A stretch of 64,000 nt of DNA from Halobacterium zhouii. Its GTDB lineage: Archaea; Halobacteriota; Halobacteria; Halobacteriales; Halobacteriaceae. Positions 44,699-53,943 of the stretch are shown here, piece after piece; position 1 is the stretch's first letter; every line of letters starts with the position of its first letter. Location of the stretch: assembly GCF_021249405.1 (NCBI RefSeq), contig NZ_CP089593.1, forward strand, positions 1,302,001 to 1,366,000, in the 5' to 3' direction. Below the pieces are notes generated by a model that saw only the letters and a program-made list of their open reading frames with translations, ran no database searches and was not told the DNA's origin. A program made the position numbers and the translations under genes.

Positions 44699-47593
44699 GT
44701 GAGATTCTACGTTCCTGAGTGGGACGACGCGGTCGACGCTCACTACGACTTCGAGCACGACGAGCTCTCTACGCTCGACCGCCAGGAGCGCGACCTGAAC
44801 TACATCTGGGATATCTTCGAGCCCGAGACAACGCCGATAGACGGTGTACTCATCTCCCGCGAGCAGGTCGAAGAGACCGACCGGAAGGCGGAGCGCCTCG
44901 CGGAGTACGGCGTCTACGACGACCCCGTGCTCTCTATCCCGAACTGGCTTCCGACGATTAGCGACTGTGGCGCATGGGGGTACAAATCCCTCCCCTTCCC
45001 TCCATACGGCAACGAAGGGATGCTTGAGTTCTACGAGACCCTCGACGTCACGGTCGGTGTCACCATCGACCATCTCGTCCTCGGCTCCGGAAAGGAAGAA
45101 GGGCGTCTCTACCTCGATGAATGCGCTTTTGAAGGTGAACTGAACAAGAGCGACATCCCGGACGCCATCGAAAATGTCGTTGACGTAATGACCGACGAGT
45201 GGCCTGAGGAATGGCCTGACTACGTCGACGAATACGAACCCACAATCCGGACGGAGTCAGACGTCGACGTCGAACCGTTTACCATCGAGGACTTCCAGGG
45301 CGACATCGATAGCGTACTCGCACGTCTCGCACAGGACCCACGCGCAGTCTATCGGGAGGACGACGCGAAGTTCCGCTACGAACTCACACTACGGAATGCC
45401 CAGGAGATGTACGACATCTACCAACAGCGGGACTATCCGTTCCGCCTGATGGTCGCAATTCAGGGCTGGAATCCCGACTCCTATGCGGCGGCCGCCGAAG
45501 ACGTCCTCGACATCGGCTACGATTACCTCGGAATCGGCGGCGTCGCCGGCAGTCCGATTCACGATGTCCGAACCATCGTGAAGGCGGTCGGGAAGACCGT
45601 GAAGGCGTTCGAACGTAAGCACAACACGCGTATCGACTCACACGTCTTCGGGTTCGCGAAGACTGATGGCTTCGAGACGGTCGGCCGATCGGGAATGACG
45701 AGTTTCGACAGTGCGAGCATGCTCCGTTCAGCGTGGACAGGCGGACAGAACTACCGTCTCGACCACAACGAACGCTACGACGCGATTCGCGTTCGCTATC
45801 CGTCAAGTCGTGACGATCTCGAGACGGCGATCGAAACCTCTCTCCGCGGGCGCGAGACACTCATATCCCTCCGTGCCTACGACGCTGGCAATTCGATCAG
45901 CGATGCACTCGAAGGGTGGTACGATCGCGCTGCGGACATCCTCCCCGCGGCGGAACGCTACCTCCGCGAGCACCGCCACGACGAGCAGTTCGACCACCGT
46001 CTCCTCGAAGAGGTGGAGGCAGCATTCCGTAAGGACTTCGAGTTCGGTCGTGAGCTGCAGGCGAGTTTCAGTGACAAACTGCGTGGCAATCTCGTCAAAC
46101 TCCTTCGTGAGGACGATCCTGACGATCCCCTTCCCTTTGAGGAGTATGACGACCTCTTGGACACGGCCGCTGAGGTCTTCGGGCAGTTCTCACGAGCTGC
46201 ATCGGCGCTCGAAAACGCGGACGTAGTGAGTGACTACGACCGCATCTGGGCGATCGTCCGCGAATACGCAACCTGGGTCAACGACGACGACCTTCTTGAG
46301 GAGTATCAAGAGACCCTGCGTGAACGTCCCTGGGAGAAGTGCAACTGTCCAATCTGCCACGAACACGGCATTGAGGTCTGTATCTTCCGGGGGAACGACC
46401 GGAATCGGCGTCGTGGCTTCCACAACACACGCCAGTTCTATGACGAGTTTGAAGGCGATCTTCCGAAAATTCTCGTCGCTGCGAAGGGAACGGCAAGCCT
46501 CGGCGGCTATGATACCGTCGAAGACTACCTCCGCGACAAACACTCGCGCTTCTGGTCGCACACCCACGATCTCCCCGTCTCTGAACTCGGTGTCCTCGAC
46601 GCGAACGGCGTAAACGAATGGTGGGAAGACGCACCCGCGATGGTGTCGTTTGCCCCTGACCGCATGGCCGCGAACGTCGCCGAACAAGCCGCACGCTATC
46701 AGCATCTCTTCGTTCAGACGGAGAATGGGACTCTGGACGAGGAGATCGCCGAGGCGGCACGTGAGAATGACTGCACAGTTACGTCCTATAGTGATCCGGC
46801 CGAGCTCCGACAGCAGGTGCTGGAAACGTGTGGTGAGAACTACGCTGTCGGCGAAGACTTCCTCCCGCAACCACCCGAGATCAAGACCGACAACCTAGAT
46901 ATCCTCGTCATCGACCAGTGTTCGGGTTCGAAGGACGCTCCGGACGGCGTCCCCGTCTTTGATGCTGACGAAACACTCCAGTTCTCGTGTGAGGATCTTC
47001 TCGCCCGCGATAACGTCCCTGGAATCGCGGCACACGACCTCTACACCGGCCGCCAACAGAATTACGTTCGTGACGCCGTCCGCCGTCTTCGGTCGAACGG
47101 CCACGATGTTGAGCGCTACTTCATCAGCGCTGGCTTTGGTCTCGTCGCCGAGGACGACTACCTCCCGCCCTACGAGGTGACGTTTAGTTCGATGAAGGTC
47201 GGCGAGATTCGTGAGCGCTCCGCGAAACTCCACATTCGCGAAGACCTCCAGCGCGTCCTTGAAGAGAGCGATTACGACGTCGTCTTCTTCACACTCGGCA
47301 AGGACTACTACACCAGCATCGATATCGACGAGATGGTGCAGGAGGTGCGGTCTGACCGTATTGGAGTCGTGTTCAACCGTGAACTCGTTGAGGATCAGTT
47401 CGACAATATCGAGTCGGTCTCTGCAAGTACCGACGACGCGGAGCGACATGGCACGATTGCCATCGGACTCAAAGGTCTCTACATGAAGAATTTCGCGAAA
47501 TACGTCGAGGATGTCGAGGTACTCCGTCCGGAGACGGTCGAGGAACTCTGTCGGCGTGTCGATGCCGAGCAACCGACATTCGAGGAATACTGA
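44699..47593 (+). CDS. dpdA: DpdA-like DNA 7-deazaguanine transglycosylase with DUF6884-like C-terminal domain
   Basis: This 964-residue protein starts at the GTG at 44699. Its first 600 residues follow the tRNA-guanine transglycosylase barrel: SDCGAWGY (about 90, general-base aspartate), IQGWNPDSY, YDYLGIGGVAG, and TSFDSASML (about 335, candidate nucleophile aspartate). CNCPICHEHG (about 548) with a following His makes the zinc site. From about residue 734, LDILVIDQCSGSKDA and FISAGFGLVAED look like DUF6884. In Dpd systems such enzymes swap guanine in DNA for preQ0. The divergent preQ0 operon supports this over a tRNA role. Exact product base is unknown. Confidence 0.85.
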   Translation: MRFYVPEWDDAVDAHYDFEHDELSTLDRQERDLNYIWDIFEPETTPIDGVLISREQVEETDRKAERLAEYGVYDDPVLSIPNWLPTISDCGAWGYKSLPFPPYGNEGMLEFYETLDVTVGVTIDHLVLGSGKEEGRLYLDECAFEGELNKSDIPDAIENVVDVMTDEWPEEWPDYVDEYEPTIRTESDVDVEPFTIEDFQGDIDSVLARLAQDPRAVYREDDAKFRYELTLRNAQEMYDIYQQRDYPFRLMVAIQGWNPDSYAAAAEDVLDIGYDYLGIGGVAGSPIHDVRTIVKAVGKTVKAFERKHNTRIDSHVFGFAKTDGFETVGRSGMTSFDSASMLRSAWTGGQNYRLDHNERYDAIRVRYPSSRDDLETAIETSLRGRETLISLRAYDAGNSISDALEGWYDRAADILPAAERYLREHRHDEQFDHRLLEEVEAAFRKDFEFGRELQASFSDKLRGNLVKLLREDDPDDPLPFEEYDDLLDTAAEVFGQFSRAASALENADVVSDYDRIWAIVREYATWVNDDDLLEEYQETLRERPWEKCNCPICHEHGIEVCIFRGNDRNRRRGFHNTRQFYDEFEGDLPKILVAAKGTASLGGYDTVEDYLRDKHSRFWSHTHDLPVSELGVLDANGVNEWWEDAPAMVSFAPDRMAANVAEQAARYQHLFVQTENGTLDEEIAEAARENDCTVTSYSDPAELRQQVLETCGENYAVGEDFLPQPPEIKTDNLDILVIDQCSGSKDAPDGVPVFDADETLQFSCEDLLARDNVPGIAAHDLYTGRQQNYVRDAVRRLRSNGHDVERYFISAGFGLVAEDDYLPPYEVTFSSMKVGEIRERSAKLHIREDLQRVLEESDYDVVFFTLGKDYYTSIDIDEMVQEVRSDRIGVVFNRELVEDQFDNIESVSASTDDAERHGTIAIGLKGLYMKNFAKYVEDVEVLRPETVEELCRRVDAEQPTFEEY

Positions 47594-47755
47594 GCGCTGC
47601 TACTCTTACATACCGCTGAGTTCGGTTTCGGCTTGATCGAGAATGGCGTTCTCCTTCGACATCCTCGTCGATGAAGCAGTCACTAGGTAAGTATGCGAAT
47701 GTCTCGTCGAGATTGACACGAACCTATTTGATTCTCAACCACATCAACGAGAGGT

Positions 47756-48013
47756 ATGGTCAACGAAGCCCTGACCTACGAGGCGGACAAGCGTGTTTTC
47801 CCCGACCCTGACGACCAGCGGCTTGATGTCTTCAAAGAAGGGTGGCGAAAGGCCAACAACGGCGAAGAATACGGCGAAAATGCTCATAGTGAACTTTCGT
47901 GGCACAATCTCGGATGGCGTCTCGGGAAACTGTTCGGTGAAACCTCTGAGGAGATGAAAGACGAGATGTACATGTGGAGTGTGAAACAACAGAGAGAGGA
48001 GTCTGGCCACTAA
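47756..48013 (+). CDS. Small hypothetical protein, WNLGWRLGKLFGE type
   Basis: This 85-residue protein starts at an ATG preceded by gagagg seven bases upstream, a plausible ribosome-binding site. It is acidic, with SELSWHNLGWRLGKLFGE and a C-terminal helix (EEMKDEMYMWSVKQQ). No family is assigned. It stands between the two transglycosylase genes, separated by about 150 bases on each side, so it may have its own promoter. Confidence 0.62.
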   Translation: MVNEALTYEADKRVFPDPDDQRLDVFKEGWRKANNGEEYGENAHSELSWHNLGWRLGKLFGETSEEMKDEMYMWSVKQQREESGH

Positions 48014-48155
48014 TTCCGCTCAGGAAGTATTGGCTCCGGGTGGGAAACAGTGAATCGTAATCAGTACCGGGGGTAGTGTCCCAGCACAGAATATAAGAAT
48101 TTTCTTACTATTGTATTCGGACATTAGATAAGTACCAGTACAGCCTATCCGAGCA

Positions 48156-48160
48156 GGAGG
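48156..48160 (+). promoter_or_regulatory. Shine-Dalgarno site of the second transglycosylase gene
   Basis: The sequence ggagg lies two bases before the ATG at 48163, supporting translation from this codon. The short spacing is closer than usual. Confidence 0.5.
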
Positions 48161-48162
48161 CA

Positions 48163-49197
48163 ATGTTATACAGACGGCGTACACTCGACCTCCCCAGGGG
48201 AAAACTGGAGACACCGGTTCTCTTCCCAGTCCGGAATCTCGGAAAGCGGTCGAGCGATAATACTCCCGCCTACGCAGGGACCATACCAGAATTTTCGGCA
48301 GCAATGATCAACGCTCGGTCTATTCGAAACCGAGAACCAATGTGGAACCGACTCACAAACGGTGTTTCTCTCCGAGAAGAGATGGGTGTTCCCGAGGATA
48401 CAATCGTGTTTGCGGATAGTGGTGGGTTCGACTTCTCCTCTGAGGAAGTCGACACTACCCCAGCAGAGACGCTCGACACTCAGCGTCAACTTAACGCGGA
48501 CATCTACGGGACAGTGGATCTTCCTCTCTCCCGAGAGAACCGAGACGCCGAGAACGAACGCCGCGTTGACCAGAGCACCCAGTACGCTCTCGAAGCAAGC
48601 GATCAACTCGACAGCGGCGGGTTCCTCCTTGCGAGTGTCCACGGCTACGACCCAGAAACCGTCCGGAACAACGTCCGCTATCTCGAGAACCACGGTGACT
48701 TCGACGGCTATGCGCTCGGGAGCATGGTCCCCATCCGCACCGACTACACAAAGGTAACAAAACTTATACTTGCGGCCCGAAAGGCGACTGACAAGCACCT
48801 CCACGTTTACGGACTCGGCGGCCTCGTCTACCAACCACTCCTCCTCTATCTCGGTGTCGATAGCTTCGACTCCTCGGCGTTCATCCGCAGCGCCGGCAAC
48901 CGAAACTATCTGATTCCGGGGTTCGGCGGCGAAGAACTGCGGAACATCGAGTCTCTCGAACACCTTCCGTGTCCTTGTCCAATCTGCGGCCAGCGCAGTC
49001 TCGACGAGATACGTGAGGACCGCACTGCGCTCACTCGCCACAATCTCTGGGCGCTCGCGACCGAACTTCGACGGTTCCGGTACGTCGCCGAATCAGGTCG
49101 CGATATCGAGGAGTATCTCGATCTCCGCTTCCAGGGAAACGAGGTGACACTGCGTGCGTACGAGACCGCCAAGCAGCAAGTCCGGAGACTCACATGA
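48163..49197 (+). CDS. Second, short TGT-like (DpdA-family) transglycosylase
   Basis: This 344-residue protein shows FADSGGFDF (about residue 83), whose aspartate is the general base in tRNA-guanine transglycosylases, and DSFDSSAFIRSAG (about 233) with the nucleophile aspartate. CPCPICG (about 269) with a later RHNLWAL supplies the zinc ligands, as in TGT. It is close in length to phage and bacterial DpdA, and lacks the tail of the 964-residue paralogue. It overlaps the next gene by ATGA. Two TGT-like enzymes in one island suggests distinct targets or sequential steps; which one modifies DNA is not decided by sequence. Confidence 0.82.
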   Translation: MLYRRRTLDLPRGKLETPVLFPVRNLGKRSSDNTPAYAGTIPEFSAAMINARSIRNREPMWNRLTNGVSLREEMGVPEDTIVFADSGGFDFSSEEVDTTPAETLDTQRQLNADIYGTVDLPLSRENRDAENERRVDQSTQYALEASDQLDSGGFLLASVHGYDPETVRNNVRYLENHGDFDGYALGSMVPIRTDYTKVTKLILAARKATDKHLHVYGLGGLVYQPLLLYLGVDSFDSSAFIRSAGNRNYLIPGFGGEELRNIESLEHLPCPCPICGQRSLDEIREDRTALTRHNLWALATELRRFRYVAESGRDIEEYLDLRFQGNEVTLRAYETAKQQVRRLT

Positions 49198-50093
49198 GCG
49201 ACGAGCGAGCGACTGTTCGACCCGTCACACTCAGCCGACTCGTCGAGCTCACACACGCCTGTGAAGATAGTTCAAGGACAACCGAGGATCTCCAGACGGT
49301 TCTCGATGTCAGTCATCGTCGTGCACGCGAGACTATCCTTGAAGCTGTCCGAATCAAACTCCTCACAGAAGACGACTCAGGAGACGACCCGGCGTACACG
49401 ACAACCGACATCGGCAGTGGTTTTCTGAATGCAATTCGGGAGGAGTACTGGACGCAAGCAAGTCAGATACTCGCGACACATAGTCCCCACTATGGGGCGT
49501 TCGTCGATGCCGTCGAAGACACAGAACACGCCGACCTTGACACCCTCCTCGAATATCTGGAGGACGAGCAGAAGTTTACCCCCTACTCGTTCAACCAGAC
49601 CGGCATCGAAGTCGTTGGTGACTGGGGTGAACGACTCGGCAGTGTTCAACGGAATGCCTTCACTGGCAGTTACTACCCATCCCAGCAGACCCCGGTTCCG
49701 AGCAATTTCCACTTTGTCCTTCTTAGTGTGTACGACGACCTCGAACAAACGGCTGGCGTCGATCTCCGCCAGCGCTACCTCTCCATCCCGCGCCTACGAG
49801 AGACAACGTGCGAACGGCTCGGTTGCACACGCACTACGTTCAACGACGCGCTGCTCGAACTCTGCCGACAGAACGTCGGAAAACTCGAACTCTCGGGAGC
49901 CCCGATGGACACTACTGCGAAGGACGCCGCACTCGGAATCAAACAGATAGCTCTCGCAGACGACGATGGCCTCGTCTCGACCTCTCAGTCAAGCCAGCAA
50001 GTCATGGCCGGCGTCGAACAGTTCGGCAAACAGTACTACTACCTCGCAGTCCACGACCGCGACATCACGTACATTCAGGAGGAATCCGCATGA
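49194..50093 (+). CDS. Winged-helix-like protein in the second transglycosylase operon
   Basis: This 299-residue protein has an N-terminal segment RTTEDLQTVLDVSHRRARETIL that reads as a winged helix, and a C-terminal one (RERLGCTRTTFNDALLELC-like) that may be a second. No enzyme motif is visible. It is translationally coupled on both sides (ATGA at 49194 and at 50090) with the transglycosylase and the AAA ATPase. That suggests a DNA-recognition or adaptor subunit of one complex. The family is not recognised. Confidence 0.62.
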   Translation: MSDERATVRPVTLSRLVELTHACEDSSRTTEDLQTVLDVSHRRARETILEAVRIKLLTEDDSGDDPAYTTTDIGSGFLNAIREEYWTQASQILATHSPHYGAFVDAVEDTEHADLDTLLEYLEDEQKFTPYSFNQTGIEVVGDWGERLGSVQRNAFTGSYYPSQQTPVPSNFHFVLLSVYDDLEQTAGVDLRQRYLSIPRLRETTCERLGCTRTTFNDALLELCRQNVGKLELSGAPMDTTAKDAALGIKQIALADDDGLVSTSQSSQQVMAGVEQFGKQYYYLAVHDRDITYIQEESA

Positions 50094-51247
50094 ACGACGC
50101 ATTCACCATCACCGACGAACAGCAGGATTACTCGCAATACGACCTCAGCGAAAATCCCTTCCCGTATAGCCCCGTCCCAGCCGAAGACCCTGAAATCTAC
50201 TGTGGACAACCGCACGTCACCGAAAAGATCAGCTCAACTGTCTCTTCGATGCTCTCGACGGGCAAGTCGAAACATCTCGTTGTCACTGGGAAGTACGGAA
50301 ACGGGAAGTCGCACACACTCAAGTATACACGCTCGCTGCTTCGCGACCGCAACGACGTCGTCGTCGGTTACGTGGCCCAGCCAGGAGAGGGATTCCTCGA
50401 CATCTATCACGAGTTCATCTACGACCTCGGGTTCAACCGCCTCCAAGGGCTCGCCTATGAATATCTCGCCTCAGTTTCTCGTGACGTTACGGACACCAAT
50501 CCGAGTGATGCGAGCGCAATGGAGTCTCTCATCGATGAGGGTGACGTTCTTCTCTCTGAGATTGTTCCCGAGGCGGTCCGGCGGCTGAGCGACGTAACGA
50601 AGTTTGCTGATTTCGCTCGCGCAATCGTCCACATGGTCTACGAGGACACGAACCTCTACGCCTGGCAGTGGCTTACTTCCGAGGGCATCCGCTACGAGCA
50701 ACGCAAAGAGATGGAGATTCATAGCGCCCTTGACGATGATACAATGGGAGTCCGCGCATTTACTGCGCTAAAGAATCTCCTCCTCGACCTTGGGTACACT
50801 GGAGTCTTCGTTTTCGTCGACGAGTTCGAGAGCATTGCTCGCCTCTCACCGAAGACCGAGCAGGCTACCTTAAACAGTATCCGGCACCTCATGGATCAGA
50901 ACAGTTCTGGGCTCTGCATGCTATTCGGGTGTGCGCCCGAGGTCTGGCAGGACGTTATGAGCGAATACCACGCTTTCAGCGAGCGTATCGGTCAAGAAGT
51001 CGCTCTCCGACCACTAACCGCTGAGAACCTCTTCGACCTCGTCGAGGACTATCTCGACAGAGAGCGGACGGTAACCGAATCGGAAGGTTCCGTTCGTCCG
51101 TTCACAGAGGATAGTCTTGAACTGATCCTCCAACGTTCTCAAGGGAACGTTCGCCAGATTCTATCGGTTTGCAGTCGGATGCTCGACGAAGCTGCGGTTG
51201 AGGAGAGAGCAGATATCACCACAGACTTCGCGGAGGAGTTCTTCTAA
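50090..51247 (+). CDS. AAA+ ATPase coupled to the second transglycosylase
   Basis: The ATG at 50090 (ATGA overlap with the previous gene) gives 385 residues. Walker A is GKYGNGKS (residues 67-74) and Walker B FVFVDEFES (about 242-250); MLFGCAPEVW is the sensor strand and LRPLTAENLFDLVEDYL begins the lid helices, similar to Orc1/Cdc6-type and DUF2791-type ATPases. In bacterial Dpd systems base insertion by DpdA needs an ATPase partner (DpdB) as I recall; this protein may fill that job though it is not obviously homologous. It ends the operon. Confidence 0.75.
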   Translation: MNDAFTITDEQQDYSQYDLSENPFPYSPVPAEDPEIYCGQPHVTEKISSTVSSMLSTGKSKHLVVTGKYGNGKSHTLKYTRSLLRDRNDVVVGYVAQPGEGFLDIYHEFIYDLGFNRLQGLAYEYLASVSRDVTDTNPSDASAMESLIDEGDVLLSEIVPEAVRRLSDVTKFADFARAIVHMVYEDTNLYAWQWLTSEGIRYEQRKEMEIHSALDDDTMGVRAFTALKNLLLDLGYTGVFVFVDEFESIARLSPKTEQATLNSIRHLMDQNSSGLCMLFGCAPEVWQDVMSEYHAFSERIGQEVALRPLTAENLFDLVEDYLDRERTVTESEGSVRPFTEDSLELILQRSQGNVRQILSVCSRMLDEAAVEERADITTDFAEEFF

Positions 51248-51435
51248 CACGCCGGATTCTCCGTTATCTTGGCCACACTTGCGGGGCATATTCTATGAGT
51301 GATTTCGCCTATATCGCATAGCAGTCCTTAGCGCTCCATTCACTCCCAAGGCACTGACTCAACGGCTCTACAGAACTATCACTCCGGGAGCTCTGTTGAT
51401 ACTATCAAAAGGTGATGGGGCTCTGCCCGTGGCAG
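51248..51435. other. Convergent gap between ATPase and truncated integrase
   Basis: These 188 bases are AT-richer than the genes around them. No gene or clear terminator hairpin could be read. Confidence 0.35.
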
Positions 51436-52101
51436 TCAATGTAGAGGGTGTAAGGCGACGCTAACCAAACTCGGGATTTTCCAGCTAGTTCGAATGCGCT
51501 GGAAATCAGTCGGCTTGATAGCTTCTTTCGGCTTTTTCAGCTTCTGAGCGAGGTAGGCTTTCCGCCGATCGCGTTCCTCTGGCGACAAATCAGAATACTT
51601 TCCGAGGTCTTCCCATCGAAGACTTGCCTGGAACAGGTCCTCGCGTTCCGCTAGGGTGAAGTAATCCGCCTGGCGATGGTTAGACTCTGAGAAACTCAGG
51701 TCCGGTTCCCACCGTTGTACGCCTGATCGGCGAGACCTGAACTCGAAATCGTTGCGGACCGCATCGACGAATTTCCGCTTACTGCCTTCCTTGTACCGTG
51801 AGCCATCTTGCCTTCGAACTAAATCGCCGTCAAGTGCCTCGACGAACCAGTCTGCATGCCCAGGATGGAGATTGAGTACATTTTCCCCAATCTCGTTCCA
51901 CACGGTTCGGTGGAAGATGGTTGTTCGGTGAAGTTTCACCAGTGCAGACGAGGGAGCGTAGCCGATGGATCGATCGGGATTCTTCCCTTCTTCCTGCAGC
52001 CATGAGTGGTACTCCTCGTAGTGGTCCTCGACTATGTCTCTCAGCCGTTTCGAGGTTCCCGCCCAGACGCCTTCTGGGTGGTACTGGATACTATCACTCA
52101 T
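51436..52101 (-). pseudogene. Truncated tyrosine recombinase (N-terminal domain only)
   Basis: This 221-residue ORF matches the layout of the neighbouring integrase: ESNHRQADYFTLAERE aligns with ASQPSDFFTRDERQ, and DLSPEERDRRKAYLAQKLKKPKE with DLSPAARDRWRQHLAQ. Both continue with WKIPSLV. Here the frame ends as VSVALHPLH and stops where the catalytic domain should begin, so Arg, His and Tyr catalytic residues are absent. It probably derives from a second related element or an internal duplication. A small DNA-binding protein acting as an excision factor is a less likely reading. Confidence 0.65.
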
Positions 52102-52585
52102 TAGAATAATCCCCCTTCAGGAGCAGTGGGTGTTGGTCGCACCACCGGGAGTCGTCTTTGGGCCCCCAGTGACTTCCATCGATTCCGGCCGATTTCGCGG
52201 GAGTTTTGGTCCATTTACCTGATTTCTTACGTTTGACTGAATGCTAGAAGGTCGAACTCACCCCCACGCTATTTACGCATGGAGAGCAAACAAAACGGTG
52301 GAGTCATCACTGTACGAAGACTCTACCATGTTCGCCTTCCGAAGCGGACACAGTGGTAGACTGTGGATCCTATGCTTGATGGGCTGGGTCCACAGTCAGC
52401 CACGCTTTAGTGGCGACGCAAGGTCGCCGGTTTCGATTCATGCCATGACCGGAAATGTCGTCCGGCAGGTGGTAAAGCGTAATTACCAGATAGAGTGGTG
52501 ATGAGAATCACCACTCTTCCATATACAGAAACAATTGCTATCCGGACATGTACAAAACAACATAAATCGGGGCCGGGGGCGATTC
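52102..52585. other. Non-coding stretch between the two recombinase genes
   Basis: No gene is supported in these 484 bases. Two inverted repeats stand out: an imperfect one with 12-base arms at 52359-52370 and 52386-52397 (one mismatch), and the perfect one at 52492-52517. Confidence 0.45.
52492..52517 (-). terminator. Perfect 10-bp stem-loop downstream of the integrase
   Basis: The arms agagtggtga (52492-52501) and tcaccactct (52508-52517) are exact complements around a six-base loop. It lies about 70 bases beyond the integrase stop and is flanked by AT-rich DNA. It could end the integrase transcript or be a recombinase accessory site. Confidence 0.4.
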
Positions 52586-53692
52586 TCAGCCCATTCGGTC
52601 CAACGCGGACCGACGATCCTCTACTGGTGCTTGATCGTATTTCATCGTCGTTTGGACGCTCTCATGCCGTAACTGCGTCTGCGCTGCCGCGAGTCCCTCT
52701 TCGCGCGCCATATAGGTCCCGACGGAATGACGGACCGTATACCAACTCGCCTGTCGATTCGAGGTATTAATCCCAGCAAGCTCACAAAGTCCCTCAAGTA
52801 GATGCTTGAGCGCGTGGGACCGATACGGGTTACACTCCCGCGTCAGCCAGAGCGCATCCGAATCCTGATACGCGGAATAGGTTTCCCGTTGGTCAAGCCA
52901 CCGATCGAGCATCTTCGTGGTTCTGGAGTGTAAACTGACGATCCAGTTCTCCTCGTTCTTGGAACTCTCAGCGTGTGGAATCCGCAACACCTCATTGGCA
53001 ACGTCTACCTAGTACGTCCGTGCGCGAGCAACCTCGACAGGCCGTAAGCCAGCATCGAGGCTCGTTGCTACCAGCGACGGGATTTTCCAACCATTCGCTC
53101 TGTCCCAGTCCCCCGGTGTAACATCTTCTTTGGGTTTCTCGAACCGTTGCGCAAGATGCTGCCGCCAGCGGTCACGAGCCGCCGGGGAGAGATCACTGTA
53201 CCCTGGGATACTACCGTACTCCAGAGATGCCTCCCTGAGACGCTGGCGCTCGTCCCGCGTGAAGAAATCACTCGGCTGGCTCGCGGAATCCGCAGTCGAG
53301 AATTTCATCGATGGGTCCCACTCGTCAAGCCCGTGCTCGTGTTCCCGCCACTTGAACAGCATCTGCACCGCTTTCTGGTGGTTCGCCTTGTCCGCGTTGC
53401 TGGTATCACGGTAAGCCAAATCGTTCAGATAGTCCTCAGCATGCTCAATGGCAGGTGCAGCGACGTACCGATCTTCCTGCTTCCACACCCACCGGTAGAA
53501 CATATCCATCCGGTTCGAACGAGCACGAACCGTCTCGAACGCGTACCCCTCGACATGCTGCGGCTCCTTCCCGAACCGAAGGAGCCATCGAAGGCAGTCA
53601 CGTCGATGCGAGCGGTAGTCTTCGAGTTGCCGTTCGTTGAGGAAGTCCTTCGATCGCTCAGTTACAAGGGTAATGTCCTCGATGGAACTCAT
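52586..53692 (-). pseudogene. Tyrosine recombinase (integrase) interrupted by an in-frame TAG
   Basis: The frame from the ATG at 53692 reads MSSIEDITLVTERSKDFLNE, through the SAM-like domain, to LDAGLRPVEVARARTY, then TAG at 53009-53011. The same frame continues with VDVANE and LRIPHAESSKNEENW to a normal end at 52586, including TVRHSVGTYMAREEGLAAAQ (Arg, His) and TMKYDQ (catalytic Tyr). The break is one nonsense codon, not a frameshift. Joined, it is about 367 residues, normal for haloarchaeal integrases of the tRNA-targeting type. The first catalytic Arg (GLRPVE) lies before the break and the His/Arg/Tyr after, so the truncated product cannot act. Confidence 0.88.
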
Positions 53693-53901
53693 ACCGAGAT
53701 CCTCCTGGTGTGACTCGAGCTAGTTGGATGGGTTTCCTCACATTCCCGTTGAGGAAGTCTGTTGAGTCTGGGTGTTGGACAATGAGTGAAAACCCCGTGA
53801 AGGCGGTGCGATACGTCGGTCCGAGTTACGTGGTTGCCCTGGGTGAACATTGACGATCACTGGAGCCACGGCTCAAAACCAGGAGAGGGCGAGAGGATGG
53901 A

Positions 53902-53943
53902 TGCTCCGTCAGGGATTCGAACCCTGGTCCTTGCCGTGAGAGG
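53902..53943 (-). repeat. attR: 42-bp repeat within tRNA-Glu
   Basis: It is identical to 12947-12988. It covers the tRNA from the anticodon loop to the 3' end, and the match stops at 53944 inside the anticodon stem. The integrase gene lies 210 bases to the left. Confidence 0.92.

Larger units (their letters stand above)
12947..53943. mobile_element. Integrated genomic island of about 41 kb in tRNA-Glu
   Basis: The limits are the identical 42-bp direct repeats, the right one inside the intact tRNA-Glu. A tyrosine recombinase gene, interrupted by TAG, lies just inside the right end, with a second truncated recombinase beside it. The cargo is a surface protein, an adenylate-forming enzyme operon, small regulators and a large Dpd-like modification-restriction system. 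No plasmid replication or virus structural gene is recognisable, so it fits an integrative defence island better than a provirus. The left end has lower GC than the flanks. Confidence 0.82.

Noticed and set aside
53009-53011. TAG as recoded pyrrolysine codon in the integrase
   Set aside because: Nothing suggests a pyrrolysine system in this haloarchaeon, and a single nonsense change next to a truncated paralogue is simpler.
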